Shown: positions 50,279-59,688 of the stretch, in pieces | Layout of the letters: every line of letters starts with the position of its first letter | Position numbering within the stretch: the first letter of the stretch is position 1 | Program-made: the position numbers and the translations under genes | Origin: Streptomyces sp. NBC_00154 | Lineage (GTDB): Bacteria; Actinomycetota; Actinomycetes; Streptomycetales; Streptomycetaceae | Direction: 5' to 3' | NCBI RefSeq assembly: GCF_026342835.1 | Contig: NZ_JAPEMI010000001.1 | Location: 1,804,501-1,868,500 of the forward strand | DNA: 64,000 bases | Notes under the pieces: model-generated | Seen by the model: the letters and a program-made list of their open reading frames with translations, nothing else | Database searches by the model: none | What the model was told of the DNA's origin: nothing

Positions 50279-50686
50279 GTGGCGAGCATAGAACGCGTAT
50301 CGAACGGGCAAAGTAAGGGATTGGCCCTGTGTCGGCTGATAGTCTTGGCCGCTGGTCGGACAGCACGCAGAAGCGTCGCTCTCAGTTCCGACGACACGTC
50401 ATCCCCCACGGGGGACCGGCTGGAGGAGGTGGGGCTGCAATGGATCGAAGTCGATCGTGCAGTACCGATCGCTCTTCCGCCCGACACCTTTCTTCGGTGA
50501 TCTGAAGCCTTCTCGGTCAAGGCCCGGGGCATTGCGCACGACGGAAGAGCACTCCTTTTTTGCCTGTCTGTAGCGAACGCCGTCATCGCGCCGCCGCGGT
50601 GCCGCCCGCTTTGCGGATGTGAGCACACGTCCCCATTCCGGGCTGTTCCACGCGCCCGACGACGGCCCTCCGTGAAGGAGCCAGCC
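50279..50686. other. 408-bp intergenic region upstream of corA
   Basis: It holds the likely minus-strand promoter of the SUFU gene (-10 TATGCT at 50290-50285) and the 5' region of corA. Short inverted repeats near 50450 and a run of six T at 50556-50561 are present. I looked for an M-box or other magnesium riboswitch and saw no convincing conserved core. Confidence 0.4.
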
Positions 50687-51802
50687 ATGTCGATGATCCG
50701 TGACCTGCGCGCCGCCGTGCGCCCGTCCCTGCGCAAGACCAACGTCCTGCACAGCAATTACGACACCACCCGTGACCCGTCCGCCTCCAGCGCGGTCGTC
50801 GACTGCGCGGTCTACCGCAACGGGCGGCGCCAGGAGAGCGGAAGCTGCCTCACACCGCACGAGGCGATGCTCCGGGTACGGGAGGAGGGCGGCTTCGCCT
50901 GGATCGGCCTCCATGAGCCGACCGAGGCCGAATTCGCCGGTATCGCCCGGGAGTTCGGTCTCCACCCGCTCGCCGTCGAGGACGCCGTCCACGCCCACCA
51001 GCGGCCGAAGCTGGAGCGGTACGACGACACGCTGTTCACCGTCTTCAAGACCATCCACTACGTCGAGCACGCCGAGCTCACCGCGTCCAGCGAGGTCGTC
51101 GAGACCGGTGAGGTGATGTGCTTCACCGGCCGGGACTTCGTCATCACCGTCCGGCACGGCGGGCACGGTTCGCTGCGTGCGCTGCGGCACCGGCTGCAGG
51201 ACGACCCCGAGCTGCTCGCCAAGGGACCGTCGGCCGTTCTGCACTCCATCGCCGACCATGTCGTCGACGGCTACATCGCGGTTGCGGGCGCCGTCCAGGA
51301 CGACATCGACGAGGTGGAGATCGAGGTCTTCTCCACCCCCGCGAAGGGTAGCCCGCGCGGTTCGGACGCCGGCCGGATCTACCAGCTGAAGCGTGAGGTG
51401 CTGGAGTTCAAGCGCGCCGTCTCGCCGCTGCTGCGGCCCATGCAGCTGCTCAGCGAGCGGCCGATGCGGCTGGTCGACCCGGACATCCAGAAGTACTTCC
51501 GGGACGTCGCCGACCACCTGGCGCGGGTGCACGAAGAGGTCATCGGCTTCGACGAACTGCTGAACTCCATCCTGCAGGCCAACCTGGCGCAGGCGACCGT
51601 CGCCCAGAACGAGGACATGCGCAAGATCACGTCCTGGGCGGCCATCATCGCCGTGCCGACCATGATCTGCGGCGTCTACGGCATGAACTTCGACCACATG
51701 CCGGAACTACGGTGGACGTACGGCTACCCGATGGTGATGGGCGTCATCGGGGTCGTCTGCTTCTCCATCCACCGCTCGCTCAAGCGCAACGGTTGGCTCT
51801 AA
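50687..51802 (+). CDS. corA: CorA-type magnesium transporter
   Basis: 371 residues. A large cytosolic N-terminal domain, then long helices, and two C-terminal membrane helices with the pore signature YGMNF near residue 325. The loop after it reads DHMPELRWTYGYP rather than the usual MPE followed by a longer loop, but the MPEL motif is kept. It imports Mg2+ (or Co2+/Ni2+). The start ATG 50687 has AAGGAG six bases upstream. Confidence 0.9.
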   Translation: MSMIRDLRAAVRPSLRKTNVLHSNYDTTRDPSASSAVVDCAVYRNGRRQESGSCLTPHEAMLRVREEGGFAWIGLHEPTEAEFAGIAREFGLHPLAVEDAVHAHQRPKLERYDDTLFTVFKTIHYVEHAELTASSEVVETGEVMCFTGRDFVITVRHGGHGSLRALRHRLQDDPELLAKGPSAVLHSIADHVVDGYIAVAGAVQDDIDEVEIEVFSTPAKGSPRGSDAGRIYQLKREVLEFKRAVSPLLRPMQLLSERPMRLVDPDIQKYFRDVADHLARVHEEVIGFDELLNSILQANLAQATVAQNEDMRKITSWAAIIAVPTMICGVYGMNFDHMPELRWTYGYPMVMGVIGVVCFSIHRSLKRNGWL

Positions 51803-51815
51803 TAGAGTTCGGCCC

Positions 51816-52340
51816 ATGACTGCTGCTGCCGCTGACTCGCTGCTCGGACCGGCCCTCGTCGAGGAGGCCACCAAGAAGTCCGGCCTCATCTGGGTGCGCG
51901 GCACCGGGCCCGCGCGGGCGCTGTGGCACGCATGGCACGAGGGGGCGGCCCATCTCGTCGGGGACGGCCCGGGCGAACAGCCTCTGCCGGCCGGTCTCAC
52001 CGACGGGTCCGCCGCCGAGGTGACCGTACGCAGCAAGGACAAGGGCGGCCGGCTGGTCGCCTGGACAGCCGCCGTGACGGAGCTCGCGCCGCACTCCGAG
52101 GAGTGGGAGGCGGCGGTCGCCGAGCTCAAGGGCAAGCGGCTGAACGCGCCGGACGCCGAGCAGATGACGGAGCGGTGGGCGCGCGAGTGCCGGGTACTGC
52201 GGCTGACGCCCGGCGACTCCCGCACGGACCTGCCGGACGTCTCGCACGCGGCGCCGCCGCTGCCGACCCCGGCGACCACCCGCCGCCCCGTGCCCGACGC
52301 GCTCCCGCGCCTGCTGCTGAAGCGCCGCCGCAAGAGCTGA
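51816..52340 (+). CDS. conserved hypothetical protein (174 aa)
   Basis: 174 residues. SGLIWVRGTGPARALWHAWHEG near residue 22 and HLVGDGPGEQPLPGL-like sequence suggest a small split-barrel fold related to flavin-binding proteins, but no cofactor motif is certain. The C-terminus is Pro-rich and basic (LKRRRKS). It lies 13 bp downstream of corA and is probably co-transcribed. Function unknown. Confidence 0.65.
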   Translation: MTAAAADSLLGPALVEEATKKSGLIWVRGTGPARALWHAWHEGAAHLVGDGPGEQPLPAGLTDGSAAEVTVRSKDKGGRLVAWTAAVTELAPHSEEWEAAVAELKGKRLNAPDAEQMTERWARECRVLRLTPGDSRTDLPDVSHAAPPLPTPATTRRPVPDALPRLLLKRRRKS

Positions 52341-52356
52341 CAGCGGCCGGGCGGCG

Positions 52357-53127
52357 CTACGAGTTCGACTTGGGGAGCTGCTGCCCGTAGTCCACGGTGT
52401 CGCCCTTGGCCGGGGCCTTCAGCTCGAAGTCCAGGCCCCAGTCGGCGAGCGTGAGAATGCCTCCGCCACCGCCGCGGGCGAACCGCAGCGGATACGGCGT
52501 GCCCTTCAGTGAGACGTCGAGCGCACCGCCCTCGCCCTTGCCGCCGAGGATCTGGACGGTACGGACGGAACCCACCTTGCCGTGGTCCCCCTTGTTGACC
52601 TTGCCGTGCAGCGTGAGCATCCCGTCGAGCAGCGTCTTCATGTCCGTGAAGCCGCGCAGCTGCTTGTACGTGGGGTCGCCCTGGGGGACCTTCACGTACT
52701 TGTTCTGGAGCTTGTCCCCGGCCGCGGCACCTGCGTCACCCTTGCTGTCCGTGCTGCCCTTCTCGTCGTGGCTCCAGAAGCCGGAGTCGGCCTTCAGGTA
52801 GACCTCGTCACCGATCCGCAGCAGCTCGAACGTGCTGTTCTTCGAGGTGAGCGAGCCCGTGCCGCCGTCCTCCTTGAGCCGCATGTCGATCTTGTACGTA
52901 CCGCCCTTGCTGACCAGCGTGCCGGCCAGCCGCACCGCGTCCGCGGAGTCCGCCGCCTTCTGGGCCCGCTTCTCGATCTCCGCCGCCGAGAGTCTGCCGA
53001 CGCCGTTGGTCCCCTTGTCCGGATCCTCGCTGCCGCACGCCGTCAGGGCCGCGGTCAGGCCCGCACAGAGCAGGACGGCAACAGCGGTCCGGCGGCGGGG
53101 AGCGACGGGCGGGACAAAAGAGGTCAC
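52357..53127 (-). CDS. secreted lipoprotein of unknown function
   Basis: A ~256-residue lipoprotein. The signal peptide ends LTAC (lipid Cys31), followed by an Asp/Lys/Gly linker. The mature part has a repeated beta pattern (GTYKIDMRLKEDGG, TFELLRIGDEVYLKADSG and YPLRFARGGGG), reminiscent of the LppX/LprG beta half-barrel lipoproteins that carry lipids, a weak resemblance only. The start taken is GTG 53125-53127 with AGAGG upstream; an ATG six codons upstream lacks a binding site. Convergent with the corA-linked gene. Confidence 0.75.
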   Translation of the reverse strand: MTSFVPPVAPRRRTAVAVLLCAGLTAALTACGSEDPDKGTNGVGRLSAAEIEKRAQKAADSADAVRLAGTLVSKGGTYKIDMRLKEDGGTGSLTSKNSTFELLRIGDEVYLKADSGFWSHDEKGSTDSKGDAGAAAGDKLQNKYVKVPQGDPTYKQLRGFTDMKTLLDGMLTLHGKVNKGDHGKVGSVRTVQILGGKGEGGALDVSLKGTPYPLRFARGGGGGILTLADWGLDFELKAPAKGDTVDYGQQLPKSNS

Positions 53128-53331
53128 GGGCGCACTGCCTCTCATCTGCGTGTCGGGGGTGGCTGACGGCAGCGTACCGGTGCCGGGTGGGCCGTCCGGC
53201 GCAGAGCCGTACGGACGGCTCCACCGGGCCGACCCGGAGCGGTACGGGCTAGCCTGATCCCGTCATAACAGCGAATAACCGGCTGAACAGACCTACTCCA
53301 TCTCGACGGGACGGAAGGAGGCACACCCAGC

Positions 53332-54606
53332 ATGGCCGCAGGCGCCTCCCGGGTCTTCGTCTCGCACCTCTCCGGTGTGCCTGTCTTCGACCCCAATGGC
53401 GACCAGGTGGGCCGCGTCCGCGATCTCGTCGCGATGCTGCGGGTCGGCGGCCGTCCGCCACGGCTGCTCGGCTTCGTCGTCGAGGTGGTCAGCCGGCGCC
53501 GGATCTTCCTCCCGATGACCCGGGTGACGGGCATCGACTCGGGCCAGGTCATCACCACCGGCGTGGTGAACATGCGGCGCTTCGAGCAGCGCCCCACCGA
53601 ACGCCTGATCCTCGGCGAGTTCCTGGACCGCCGGGTCCGACTGGTGGAGACCGACGAGGAGGTCACCATCCTCGATGTCGCGATCCAGCAGCTCCCGGCC
53701 CGCCGCGACTGGGAGATCGTCAAGTACTTCGTGCGCAAGGGCAGGGGCGGGGCGCTGCGACGCAAGGGCGAGACCCTGACGGTGGACTGGTCCGCGGTGA
53801 GCGGCTTCTCGCTGGAGGAGCACGGACAGGGCGCCGAGTCGCTCGTCGCCACGTTCGAGCGGCTGCGTCCGACCGATGTGGCCAACGCACTGCACCATCT
53901 GTCGCCGAAGCGGCGCGCCGAGGTGGCCGCCGCGCTCGACGACGACCGGCTCGCCGACGTCCTGGAGGAGCTGCCCGAGGACGACCAGGTGGAGATCATC
54001 GGCAAGCTCAAGGAGGAGCGCGCCGCCGACGTCCTGGAGGCGATGGACCCGGACGACGCGGCCGACCTGCTCTCCGAACTGCCGGAGGAGGACAAGGAGC
54101 GGCTGCTGATGCTGATGCGGCCGGACGACGCGGCGGACGTGCGGCGGCTGCTGTCGTACGCGGAGCGGACCGCGGGCGGCCTGATGACCACCGAACCGAT
54201 CGTGCTGCGGCCGGACGCCACGGTCGCCGACGCGCTCGCGCGGGTCCGCCGCTCCGACCTGTCCCCTGCGCTCGCCGCGCAGGTGTACGTGTGCCGGCCG
54301 CCGGACGAGACGCCGACCGGCAAGTACCTGGGCACGGTGCACTTCCAGCGGCTGCTGCGCGACCCGCCGTTCACACTGGTCAGCTCGATCGTCGACAGCG
54401 ACCTCGTACCGCTGACCCCGGACACCCCGCTGTCGGTGGTGACCAGTTATCTGGCGGCGTACAACCTGGTCTCGGTGCCCGTCGTGGACGAGAGCGGGTC
54501 GCTGCTCGGTGCGGTGACCGTCGACGACGTGCTCGACCATCTGCTGCCCGAGGACTGGCGCGAGACCGACTTCCACGGCGAGGAGTGGGTGGCCCATGGC
54601 GGGTGA
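53332..54606 (+). CDS. soluble PRC-barrel/MgtE-N/CBS protein
   Basis: 424 residues. An N-terminal PRC-barrel-like part (VPVFDPNGDQVGRVRDLVAM) is followed by an MgtE N-terminal superhelical domain near residues 185-290 (repeated RLADVLEELPEDDQVEIIGKL and AADVLEAMDPDDAADLLSEL) and two CBS domains (GGLMTTEPIVLRPDATVADAL onward). The MgtE membrane pore is absent. In MgtE the N and CBS domains sense intracellular Mg2+, so this protein probably senses Mg2+ and acts on a partner. It overlaps the DUF1003 membrane gene by 11 nt, which makes that protein the prime candidate. Confidence 0.82.
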   Translation: MAAGASRVFVSHLSGVPVFDPNGDQVGRVRDLVAMLRVGGRPPRLLGFVVEVVSRRRIFLPMTRVTGIDSGQVITTGVVNMRRFEQRPTERLILGEFLDRRVRLVETDEEVTILDVAIQQLPARRDWEIVKYFVRKGRGGALRRKGETLTVDWSAVSGFSLEEHGQGAESLVATFERLRPTDVANALHHLSPKRRAEVAAALDDDRLADVLEELPEDDQVEIIGKLKEERAADVLEAMDPDDAADLLSELPEEDKERLLMLMRPDDAADVRRLLSYAERTAGGLMTTEPIVLRPDATVADALARVRRSDLSPALAAQVYVCRPPDETPTGKYLGTVHFQRLLRDPPFTLVSSIVDSDLVPLTPDTPLSVVTSYLAAYNLVSVPVVDESGSLLGAVTVDDVLDHLLPEDWRETDFHGEEWVAHGG

Positions 54607-55168
54607 GGACCGCTCCCGGGCGTCGGGGCCCGGGCCGTCGTCGACGGGGTCGTCGGCGATGACGCGCACCTCCAGGGGCCGACTGGATCAGCCGAAGGAC
54701 CTGCGGCCCCGGCTGCTGCCGGAGTACGACCCCGAGGCGTTCGGCCGGTTCTCCGAGCGGATCGCCCGCTTCCTGGGCACCGGGCGGTTCATCGTCTGGA
54801 TGACGCTGATCATCATCGTCTGGGTGCTGTGGAACATCTTCGCCCCGGTGAGCCTGCGCTTCGACGAGTACCCGTTCATCTTCCTGACGCTGATGCTGTC
54901 GCTCCAGGCCTCGTACGCGGCCCCGCTGATCCTGCTCGCGCAGAACCGGCAGGACGACCGCGACCGGGTCACCCACGAGCAGGACCGCAAGCAGAACGAG
55001 CGCTCCATCGCGGACACCGAGTACCTCACCCGGGAGATCGCGTCCCTGCGGATGGGGCTCGGCGAGGTCGCCACCCGCGACTGGATCCGCTCGGAACTCC
55101 AGGACATGGTGAAGGACATGGACCACCGGCGCGCACTATTTCCTGCCGAGAGTGACGAAGACCGCTGA
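54596..55168 (+). CDS. DUF1003 membrane protein
   Basis: 190 residues. Two membrane helices (FIVWMTLIIIVWVLWNIFAP near residue 65 and FIFLTLMLSLQASYAAPLIL near residue 95), then a charged helix (QNRQDDRDRVTHEQDRKQNE) of coiled-coil character. DUF1003 family; no proven function. The start overlaps the MgtE-N/CBS gene, giving strong translational coupling. A pore or anchor for the Mg2+-sensing partner is plausible but untested. Confidence 0.82.
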   Translation: MAGEDRSRASGPGPSSTGSSAMTRTSRGRLDQPKDLRPRLLPEYDPEAFGRFSERIARFLGTGRFIVWMTLIIIVWVLWNIFAPVSLRFDEYPFIFLTLMLSLQASYAAPLILLAQNRQDDRDRVTHEQDRKQNERSIADTEYLTREIASLRMGLGEVATRDWIRSELQDMVKDMDHRRALFPAESDEDR

Positions 55169-55211
55169 CGGCCCATCCCGGAGGCGGGTGCGGGCGCCGT
55201 AACATCGTCGT

Positions 55212-56345
55212 ATGGCTACCGAAGACGCGGTGCGCGAAGCACTGGCGACAGTGAACGACCCGGAGATCCACCGACCGATCACCGAACTCGGCATGGTCAA
55301 GTCGGTCGAGATCGCCGCTGACGGTGCGGTCGCTGTCACGGTGTATCTCACGGTGTCCGGCTGCCCGATGCGCGAGACCATCACCAAGAACGTGACCGAA
55401 GCGGTGGCGAAGGTCGAAGGCGTCACGCGCGTCGACGTGACGCTCGACGTGATGAGCGACGAACAGCGCAAGGAACTCACCTCGTCGCTGCGCGGCGGCA
55501 CGGCGGAGCGCGAGGTGCCGTTCGCCAAGCCCGGCTCGCTGACCCGGGTGTACGCGGTGGCGTCCGGCAAGGGCGGCGTCGGCAAATCGTCCGTGACGGT
55601 GAACCTGGCGGCGGCGATGGCCGCCGACGGCCTCAAGGTCGGCGTCGTGGACGCGGACATCTACGGGCACAGCGTGCCGCGGATGCTCGGCGTGGACGGC
55701 AAGCCGACCCAGGTCGAGAACATGATCATGCCGCCGTCGGCGTACGGCGTGAAGGTCATCTCCATCGGCATGTTCACCCCGGGCAACGCCCCGGTGGTGT
55801 GGCGTGGCCCGATGCTGCACCGAGCGCTGCAGCAGTTCCTCGCCGATGTGTACTGGGGCGACCTCGACGTCCTGCTGCTCGACCTGCCGCCGGGCACCGG
55901 TGACATCGCGATCTCCGTGGCCCAGCTCGTGCCGAACGCGGAAATCCTGGTCGTCACGACCCCGCAGCAGGCCGCGGCCGAGGTGGCCGAGCGGGCCGGC
56001 TCGATCGCGGTGCAGACCCATCAGAAGATCGTCGGCGTCGTCGAGAACATGTCGGGCATGCCGTGCCCGCACTGCGACGAAATGGTCGACGTGTTCGGCA
56101 CGGGCGGCGGCCGGAAGGTGGCCGAGGGCCTGACGAAGACGGTCGGCGCGGAGGTGCCGGTGCTCGGCTCCATCCCGATCGACGTACGTCTGCGCGAGGG
56201 CGGCGACGAGGGCAAGCCCGTGGTCCTGTCGGACCCGGACTCCCCGGCCGGCAAGGCGCTGCGCACGATCGCGGAGCGGCTGGGCGGCCGCCAGCGGGGC
56301 CTGTCAGGCATGTCTCTGGGAATCACCCCGCGCAACAAGTTCTGA
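55212..56345 (+). CDS. mrp: Mrp/ApbC-type Fe-S cluster carrier ATPase
   Basis: 377 residues. A DUF59/MIP18-like N-terminal domain (residues 1-95) is followed by a MinD-type P-loop ATPase with SGKGGVGKSS at residues 118-127 (deviant Walker A), VDADIYGHSVPRML and DLPPGTGDIAI, then the cluster-binding CPHC near residue 280. It binds and transfers Fe-S clusters in the cytosol. ATG 55212 follows the DUF1003 gene after 43 bp. Confidence 0.92.
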   Translation: MATEDAVREALATVNDPEIHRPITELGMVKSVEIAADGAVAVTVYLTVSGCPMRETITKNVTEAVAKVEGVTRVDVTLDVMSDEQRKELTSSLRGGTAEREVPFAKPGSLTRVYAVASGKGGVGKSSVTVNLAAAMAADGLKVGVVDADIYGHSVPRMLGVDGKPTQVENMIMPPSAYGVKVISIGMFTPGNAPVVWRGPMLHRALQQFLADVYWGDLDVLLLDLPPGTGDIAISVAQLVPNAEILVVTTPQQAAAEVAERAGSIAVQTHQKIVGVVENMSGMPCPHCDEMVDVFGTGGGRKVAEGLTKTVGAEVPVLGSIPIDVRLREGGDEGKPVVLSDPDSPAGKALRTIAERLGGRQRGLSGMSLGITPRNKF

Positions 56346-56358
56346 CCGACAGCCCGAG

Positions 56359-56402
56359 TCCTCGATCGCCGCGGCGGACGAAGCCCGTCCGGCGATCGAG
56401 GA
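56359..56402. terminator. bidirectional terminator after mrp
   Basis: A 13-bp perfect stem (56359-56371 with 56390-56402), containing a smaller inner hairpin, lies 13 bp after the mrp stop codon and before a convergent gene. Confidence 0.7.
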
Positions 56403-56450
56403 AAGCGCGGCGAACCGGACGCGTCCGGCCACGGCTCACCGATCGAGCCG

Positions 56451-57110
56451 CTACGCGTACGTGGCGATGTCCGCGATCACTGAGAACCCGAGTCCGTACG
56501 CGCTCATCCCGCGCCCGTACGCCCCGATGTGCACCCCGCCGCGCGCCGACCCCGCCAGCACCCACCCGTACTCGGACTCGCGGTAGTGGAACGGCACCGG
56601 AACCCCGTCCACCGGCAGGGACAGCACCGACCATGCGGGACCGTCCAGATCGTCGGCGAGTTCGAACGCCGTCTCCGTCTGCTGGTCCAGCCAGTCGTCG
56701 CGCAGTGTGTGGTCCAGCTGCGGGGGCCAGGTGAACGACAGCAGGCCCGAGCCCGCCAGCCAGGCGGCCGACGACACCGTGGTCGCGTCCAGGACTCCCG
56801 TACCGTCGCCGCTGCGCCGCACGGGACTGCTGGCCACGGTCACCACGACCGCGAACCGCTGCTTGTCACCGCCCGAGTCGCCCCGGATCAGCGGCTCGTC
56901 ACCATGCCCGGTCGATCCGTGCTGCACCGTGCCGTCCGCCGCCGTGCCGACCGGCATCAGCCAGCGCGGACCGGTGAAGGCCTCGTCCAGTCCGTACCAG
57001 GGGAACGACGCCTGCAGATAGCCGTCGACCGTACGCCGGGCCGCCGGCACCTCCTCCTCGGTGACTGCGTTGGACGCACCTTCCGCGCCTGCCCGACTTG
57101 TCGTCTCCAT
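56451..57110 (-). CDS. conserved hypothetical protein (219 aa)
   Basis: 219 residues with no Cys, no signal peptide and no membrane helix. Distinctive conserved-looking segments are YLQASFPWYGLDEAFTGPRW near residue 30 and SVLSLPVDGVPVPFHYRESE near residue 165, ending in GFSVIADIATYA. The fold appears to be a beta-rich single domain. I do not recognise the family. It lies between mrp and tatB in a block conserved across actinobacteria. The start taken is ATG 57108-57110. Confidence 0.6.
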   Translation of the reverse strand: METTSRAGAEGASNAVTEEEVPAARRTVDGYLQASFPWYGLDEAFTGPRWLMPVGTAADGTVQHGSTGHGDEPLIRGDSGGDKQRFAVVVTVASSPVRRSGDGTGVLDATTVSSAAWLAGSGLLSFTWPPQLDHTLRDDWLDQQTETAFELADDLDGPAWSVLSLPVDGVPVPFHYRESEYGWVLAGSARGGVHIGAYGRGMSAYGLGFSVIADIATYA

Positions 57111-57228
57111 CTGCCCGGCCGCCTCCTCGATCCCTAGGGTCCGGAGTGGCCCGCCCCCCTCGGGCAGCCTCGCAACCGGACAGATGGAGAATAGCCATAC
57201 CGTCCGGACGAGTCGGGATTGACCGGTG

Positions 57229-57693
57229 TCAGGTGGCGTCTGCGTCGAACGGCGGACGGTCGTCCTTCGCGGGCTGTTCACGCTTCTTGAGCAGGTCGGG
57301 AGCGCCCGGGGAGCCGTTCGCCGCGGTGATCGCCGCGCTGCCCGCGGACTCCACGGACGTGGTCTCGCGCCCGTGCACCGCGTCCGTGACCTCCGCCATC
57401 TCCTTGCGGAGGTCGAAGCTCTCGCGGATCTCCTTCAGCCCGAGATCGTCGTTGCCGTCCATGAGCTGCTTGCGGACGAACGTCTTCGGGTTGAGGTCCT
57501 CGAACTCGAAGTCCTTGAACTCCGGGCCGAGCTCCGTACGGATGTCTTCCTTGGCGCTCTCGGAGAACTCACGGATCTTCCGGATGAAACGCGAGGCGTC
57601 CTGGATGACCTTGGGCAGCTTGTCCGGGCCGAACACGAGCACGCCGAGGATCACGAGCGTCACCACCTCGAGTGCGCCTATGTCATTGAACAC
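57229..57693 (-). CDS. tatB: Sec-independent protein translocase TatB
   Basis: 154 residues. One N-terminal membrane helix (IGALEVVTLVILGVLVFGPDKLP) with the conserved Gly-Pro hinge, then an amphipathic helix and a long charged cytoplasmic region. TatB forms the twin-arginine receptor with TatC and delivers folded proteins. The start is GTG 57691-57693 with AGGAG upstream. In mycobacteria tatB sits beside htrA and sigE, as here. Confidence 0.9.
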   Translation of the reverse strand: MFNDIGALEVVTLVILGVLVFGPDKLPKVIQDASRFIRKIREFSESAKEDIRTELGPEFKDFEFEDLNPKTFVRKQLMDGNDDLGLKEIRESFDLRKEMAEVTDAVHGRETTSVESAGSAAITAANGSPGAPDLLKKREQPAKDDRPPFDADAT

Positions 57694-57799
57694 CTGGTTG
57701 CTCCTCGTGTTCTCCGAGACCATGGACCAGGCCGGATGAGATCCGGCCCCGGCCCACGGTACCCGGCGGACCTGTCCGGGCGGTAGCGTCCCGGTGCCG

Positions 57800-59578
57800 T
57801 CACGTGCCCGTTGCGGACCCGAGAGTCAAAGTCATGGACAGGTCTTTACCACTGCGGGTCAGACCGAGGTCCAAACGGTCGCCCGGGCGGTGTGCGCGGA
57901 TCTTCACGATCAACTCCTCGCCGCTGTGCACCCGCTGGCCGTCCACCTCGGTGATGATGTCGCCCGGCTTGATGCCGGCCTTCGCACCGGGACCGCCCGG
58001 CGTCACCGCGGGCTTGCCCCCGGCGCCCTTCGCCCCGACCTTGGCACCGTCACCGGTGTACTTCATGTCCAATGTGACACCGATCACCGGATGGGTGGCC
58101 TTCCCGGTGTTGATCAGCTCCTCGGCGACCCGCTTGCCCTGGTTGATCGGGATGGCGAAGCCGAGGCCGATCGAGCCCGCCTGGCCGCCCTCGGTCGTCG
58201 AACCGCTGTCGGCGGCGCGGATGGCGCTGTTGATGCCTATGACATGGGCGTCGGTGTCGACCAGCGGGCCGCCGGAGTTGCCCGGGTTGATGGGGGCGTC
58301 GGTCTGCAGCGCGTCCACGTAGCTGATGTCGCTGCCGTCGCCCTTCTCGCCACCCGCGGTGATCGGCCGGTCCTTGGCGCTGATGATGCCGGACGTGACG
58401 GTGTTGGACAGGTCGAAGGGGGCGCCGATGGCCACGACCGGGTCGCCGACCTGCACGTTGTCGGAGTTGCCCAGCGGCAGCGGCTTGAGCCCGGAGACGC
58501 CCTTGACCTTGACCACGGCGAGGTCGTAGCCACTGTCCTTGCCGACGATCTCGGCGCTCGCGGTCTCACCGCCGCTGAACGTCACGGTGATGTCGCCGGA
58601 GGAGCCGGCCGGGGCGACCACATGGTTGTTGGTGAGGATGTGGCCCTCGTTGTCGAGGACGAAGCCGGTGCCGGTGCCCGATTCGGTGGTGCCGCTGACG
58701 TGGAGGGTGACGACGCTGGGCAGGGCGCTGGCGGCGATGCCCGCGACGCTGTCGGGGGCGCGGCCGCCGCTGTTCTTCGCGGCCTGCGGGAGCTCGACCG
58801 TGGTCAGGCCGCCGTTGCGCTCGATGTAGGCCCCGATGCCACCGCCGATGCCGCCCGCCACCAGGGCGAGCAGGAGCGCGCCGACGAGCAGCGAGCCGCG
58901 CCGGTCCTTCCCCCGTCCGCCGTCGGAGCCGAGCGGCCGGCCTGGCTGGGACAGCGGCTGCCGGTACCCGCCCCAGGGGTCGTACTGCAGCCAGTGCGTG
59001 GACTGGGGCGGCTGGGGCGGGGGCGTGAAGGCCGGTGCGGGGACAGGGCCCGGGGTGGGGACGGGCGCGGGCCCGGCGGGCATGTCCGCGCCGTTCGTGC
59101 CCGCGTACGGCGCGGGTACCGGGGTGCCGTGGGCCGGCGTCGGGACCGGGCGCTGTACGGGCGGTGCGGGCGCCCAGGGCCCGGGGCCGCCGTACGGCGG
59201 GGTGCTGTACTCATCGGGCTCGTGCAGTGGCTTCACCGCCGGGGCCGGGGCGGCAGGGGATGCCTGGGCCGCCGGTGCGGGGGCCGGGGCTGCGGGCGCC
59301 TGCGCCACGGGCTCGGGTGTTACGGACTGCGCGGGCGTCACGGGCTCGGGTGCCACGGACTCAGGTGTTATGAACTCCGCGGGAGCCACCGGCTCGGGAG
59401 CCACGGGCTGCCCGGGCGCCACCGGCTCGGGCCGTGCGGCTGTGTCCGCGGGCCGCGCGTCCTCGACCGGTGCATCCACCGCGGCGGCTGCACTCTCCGG
59501 CGCTGAGGTGGTGGTGTGCCCCGGCGTGGGACGGCTCCACCACTTCGCCTTCGGCCCGGTGGGCTTTCCGTCGTCCAT
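57800..59578 (-). CDS. HtrA-like membrane serine protease with PDZ domain
   Basis: 592 residues. A long Pro/Ala-rich cytoplasmic N-terminus (~200 residues), one membrane helix (SLLVGALLLALVAGGIGGG), then a trypsin-like protease domain: TNNHVV (catalytic His), GYDLAVVKV (Asp) and NPGNSGGPLV (Ser, in the last third). A C-terminal PDZ domain (IKPGDIITEVDG) follows. It degrades misfolded extracytoplasmic proteins and in mycobacteria cooperates with the SigE system. The start ATG 59576-59578 has GGGGAG upstream. Confidence 0.92.
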   Translation of the reverse strand: MDDGKPTGPKAKWWSRPTPGHTTTSAPESAAAAVDAPVEDARPADTAARPEPVAPGQPVAPEPVAPAEFITPESVAPEPVTPAQSVTPEPVAQAPAAPAPAPAAQASPAAPAPAVKPLHEPDEYSTPPYGGPGPWAPAPPVQRPVPTPAHGTPVPAPYAGTNGADMPAGPAPVPTPGPVPAPAFTPPPQPPQSTHWLQYDPWGGYRQPLSQPGRPLGSDGGRGKDRRGSLLVGALLLALVAGGIGGGIGAYIERNGGLTTVELPQAAKNSGGRAPDSVAGIAASALPSVVTLHVSGTTESGTGTGFVLDNEGHILTNNHVVAPAGSSGDITVTFSGGETASAEIVGKDSGYDLAVVKVKGVSGLKPLPLGNSDNVQVGDPVVAIGAPFDLSNTVTSGIISAKDRPITAGGEKGDGSDISYVDALQTDAPINPGNSGGPLVDTDAHVIGINSAIRAADSGSTTEGGQAGSIGLGFAIPINQGKRVAEELINTGKATHPVIGVTLDMKYTGDGAKVGAKGAGGKPAVTPGGPGAKAGIKPGDIITEVDGQRVHSGEELIVKIRAHRPGDRLDLGLTRSGKDLSMTLTLGSATGT

Positions 59579-59688
59579 GTTCTCCCCGCAACTGCCGCAA
59601 CTGGCCCTCTGCACGCCCGCGAGGGACATCCCTCCCGGCATTCCTCCCGGGATTCAACCAGGTTTGCGAATGGCTGCGCAGACCCCGG

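Noticed and set aside
50279..50686. Magnesium riboswitch (M-box) upstream of corA
   Set aside because: No conserved M-box core and no convincing terminator stem were visible, only short repeats and a T-run.
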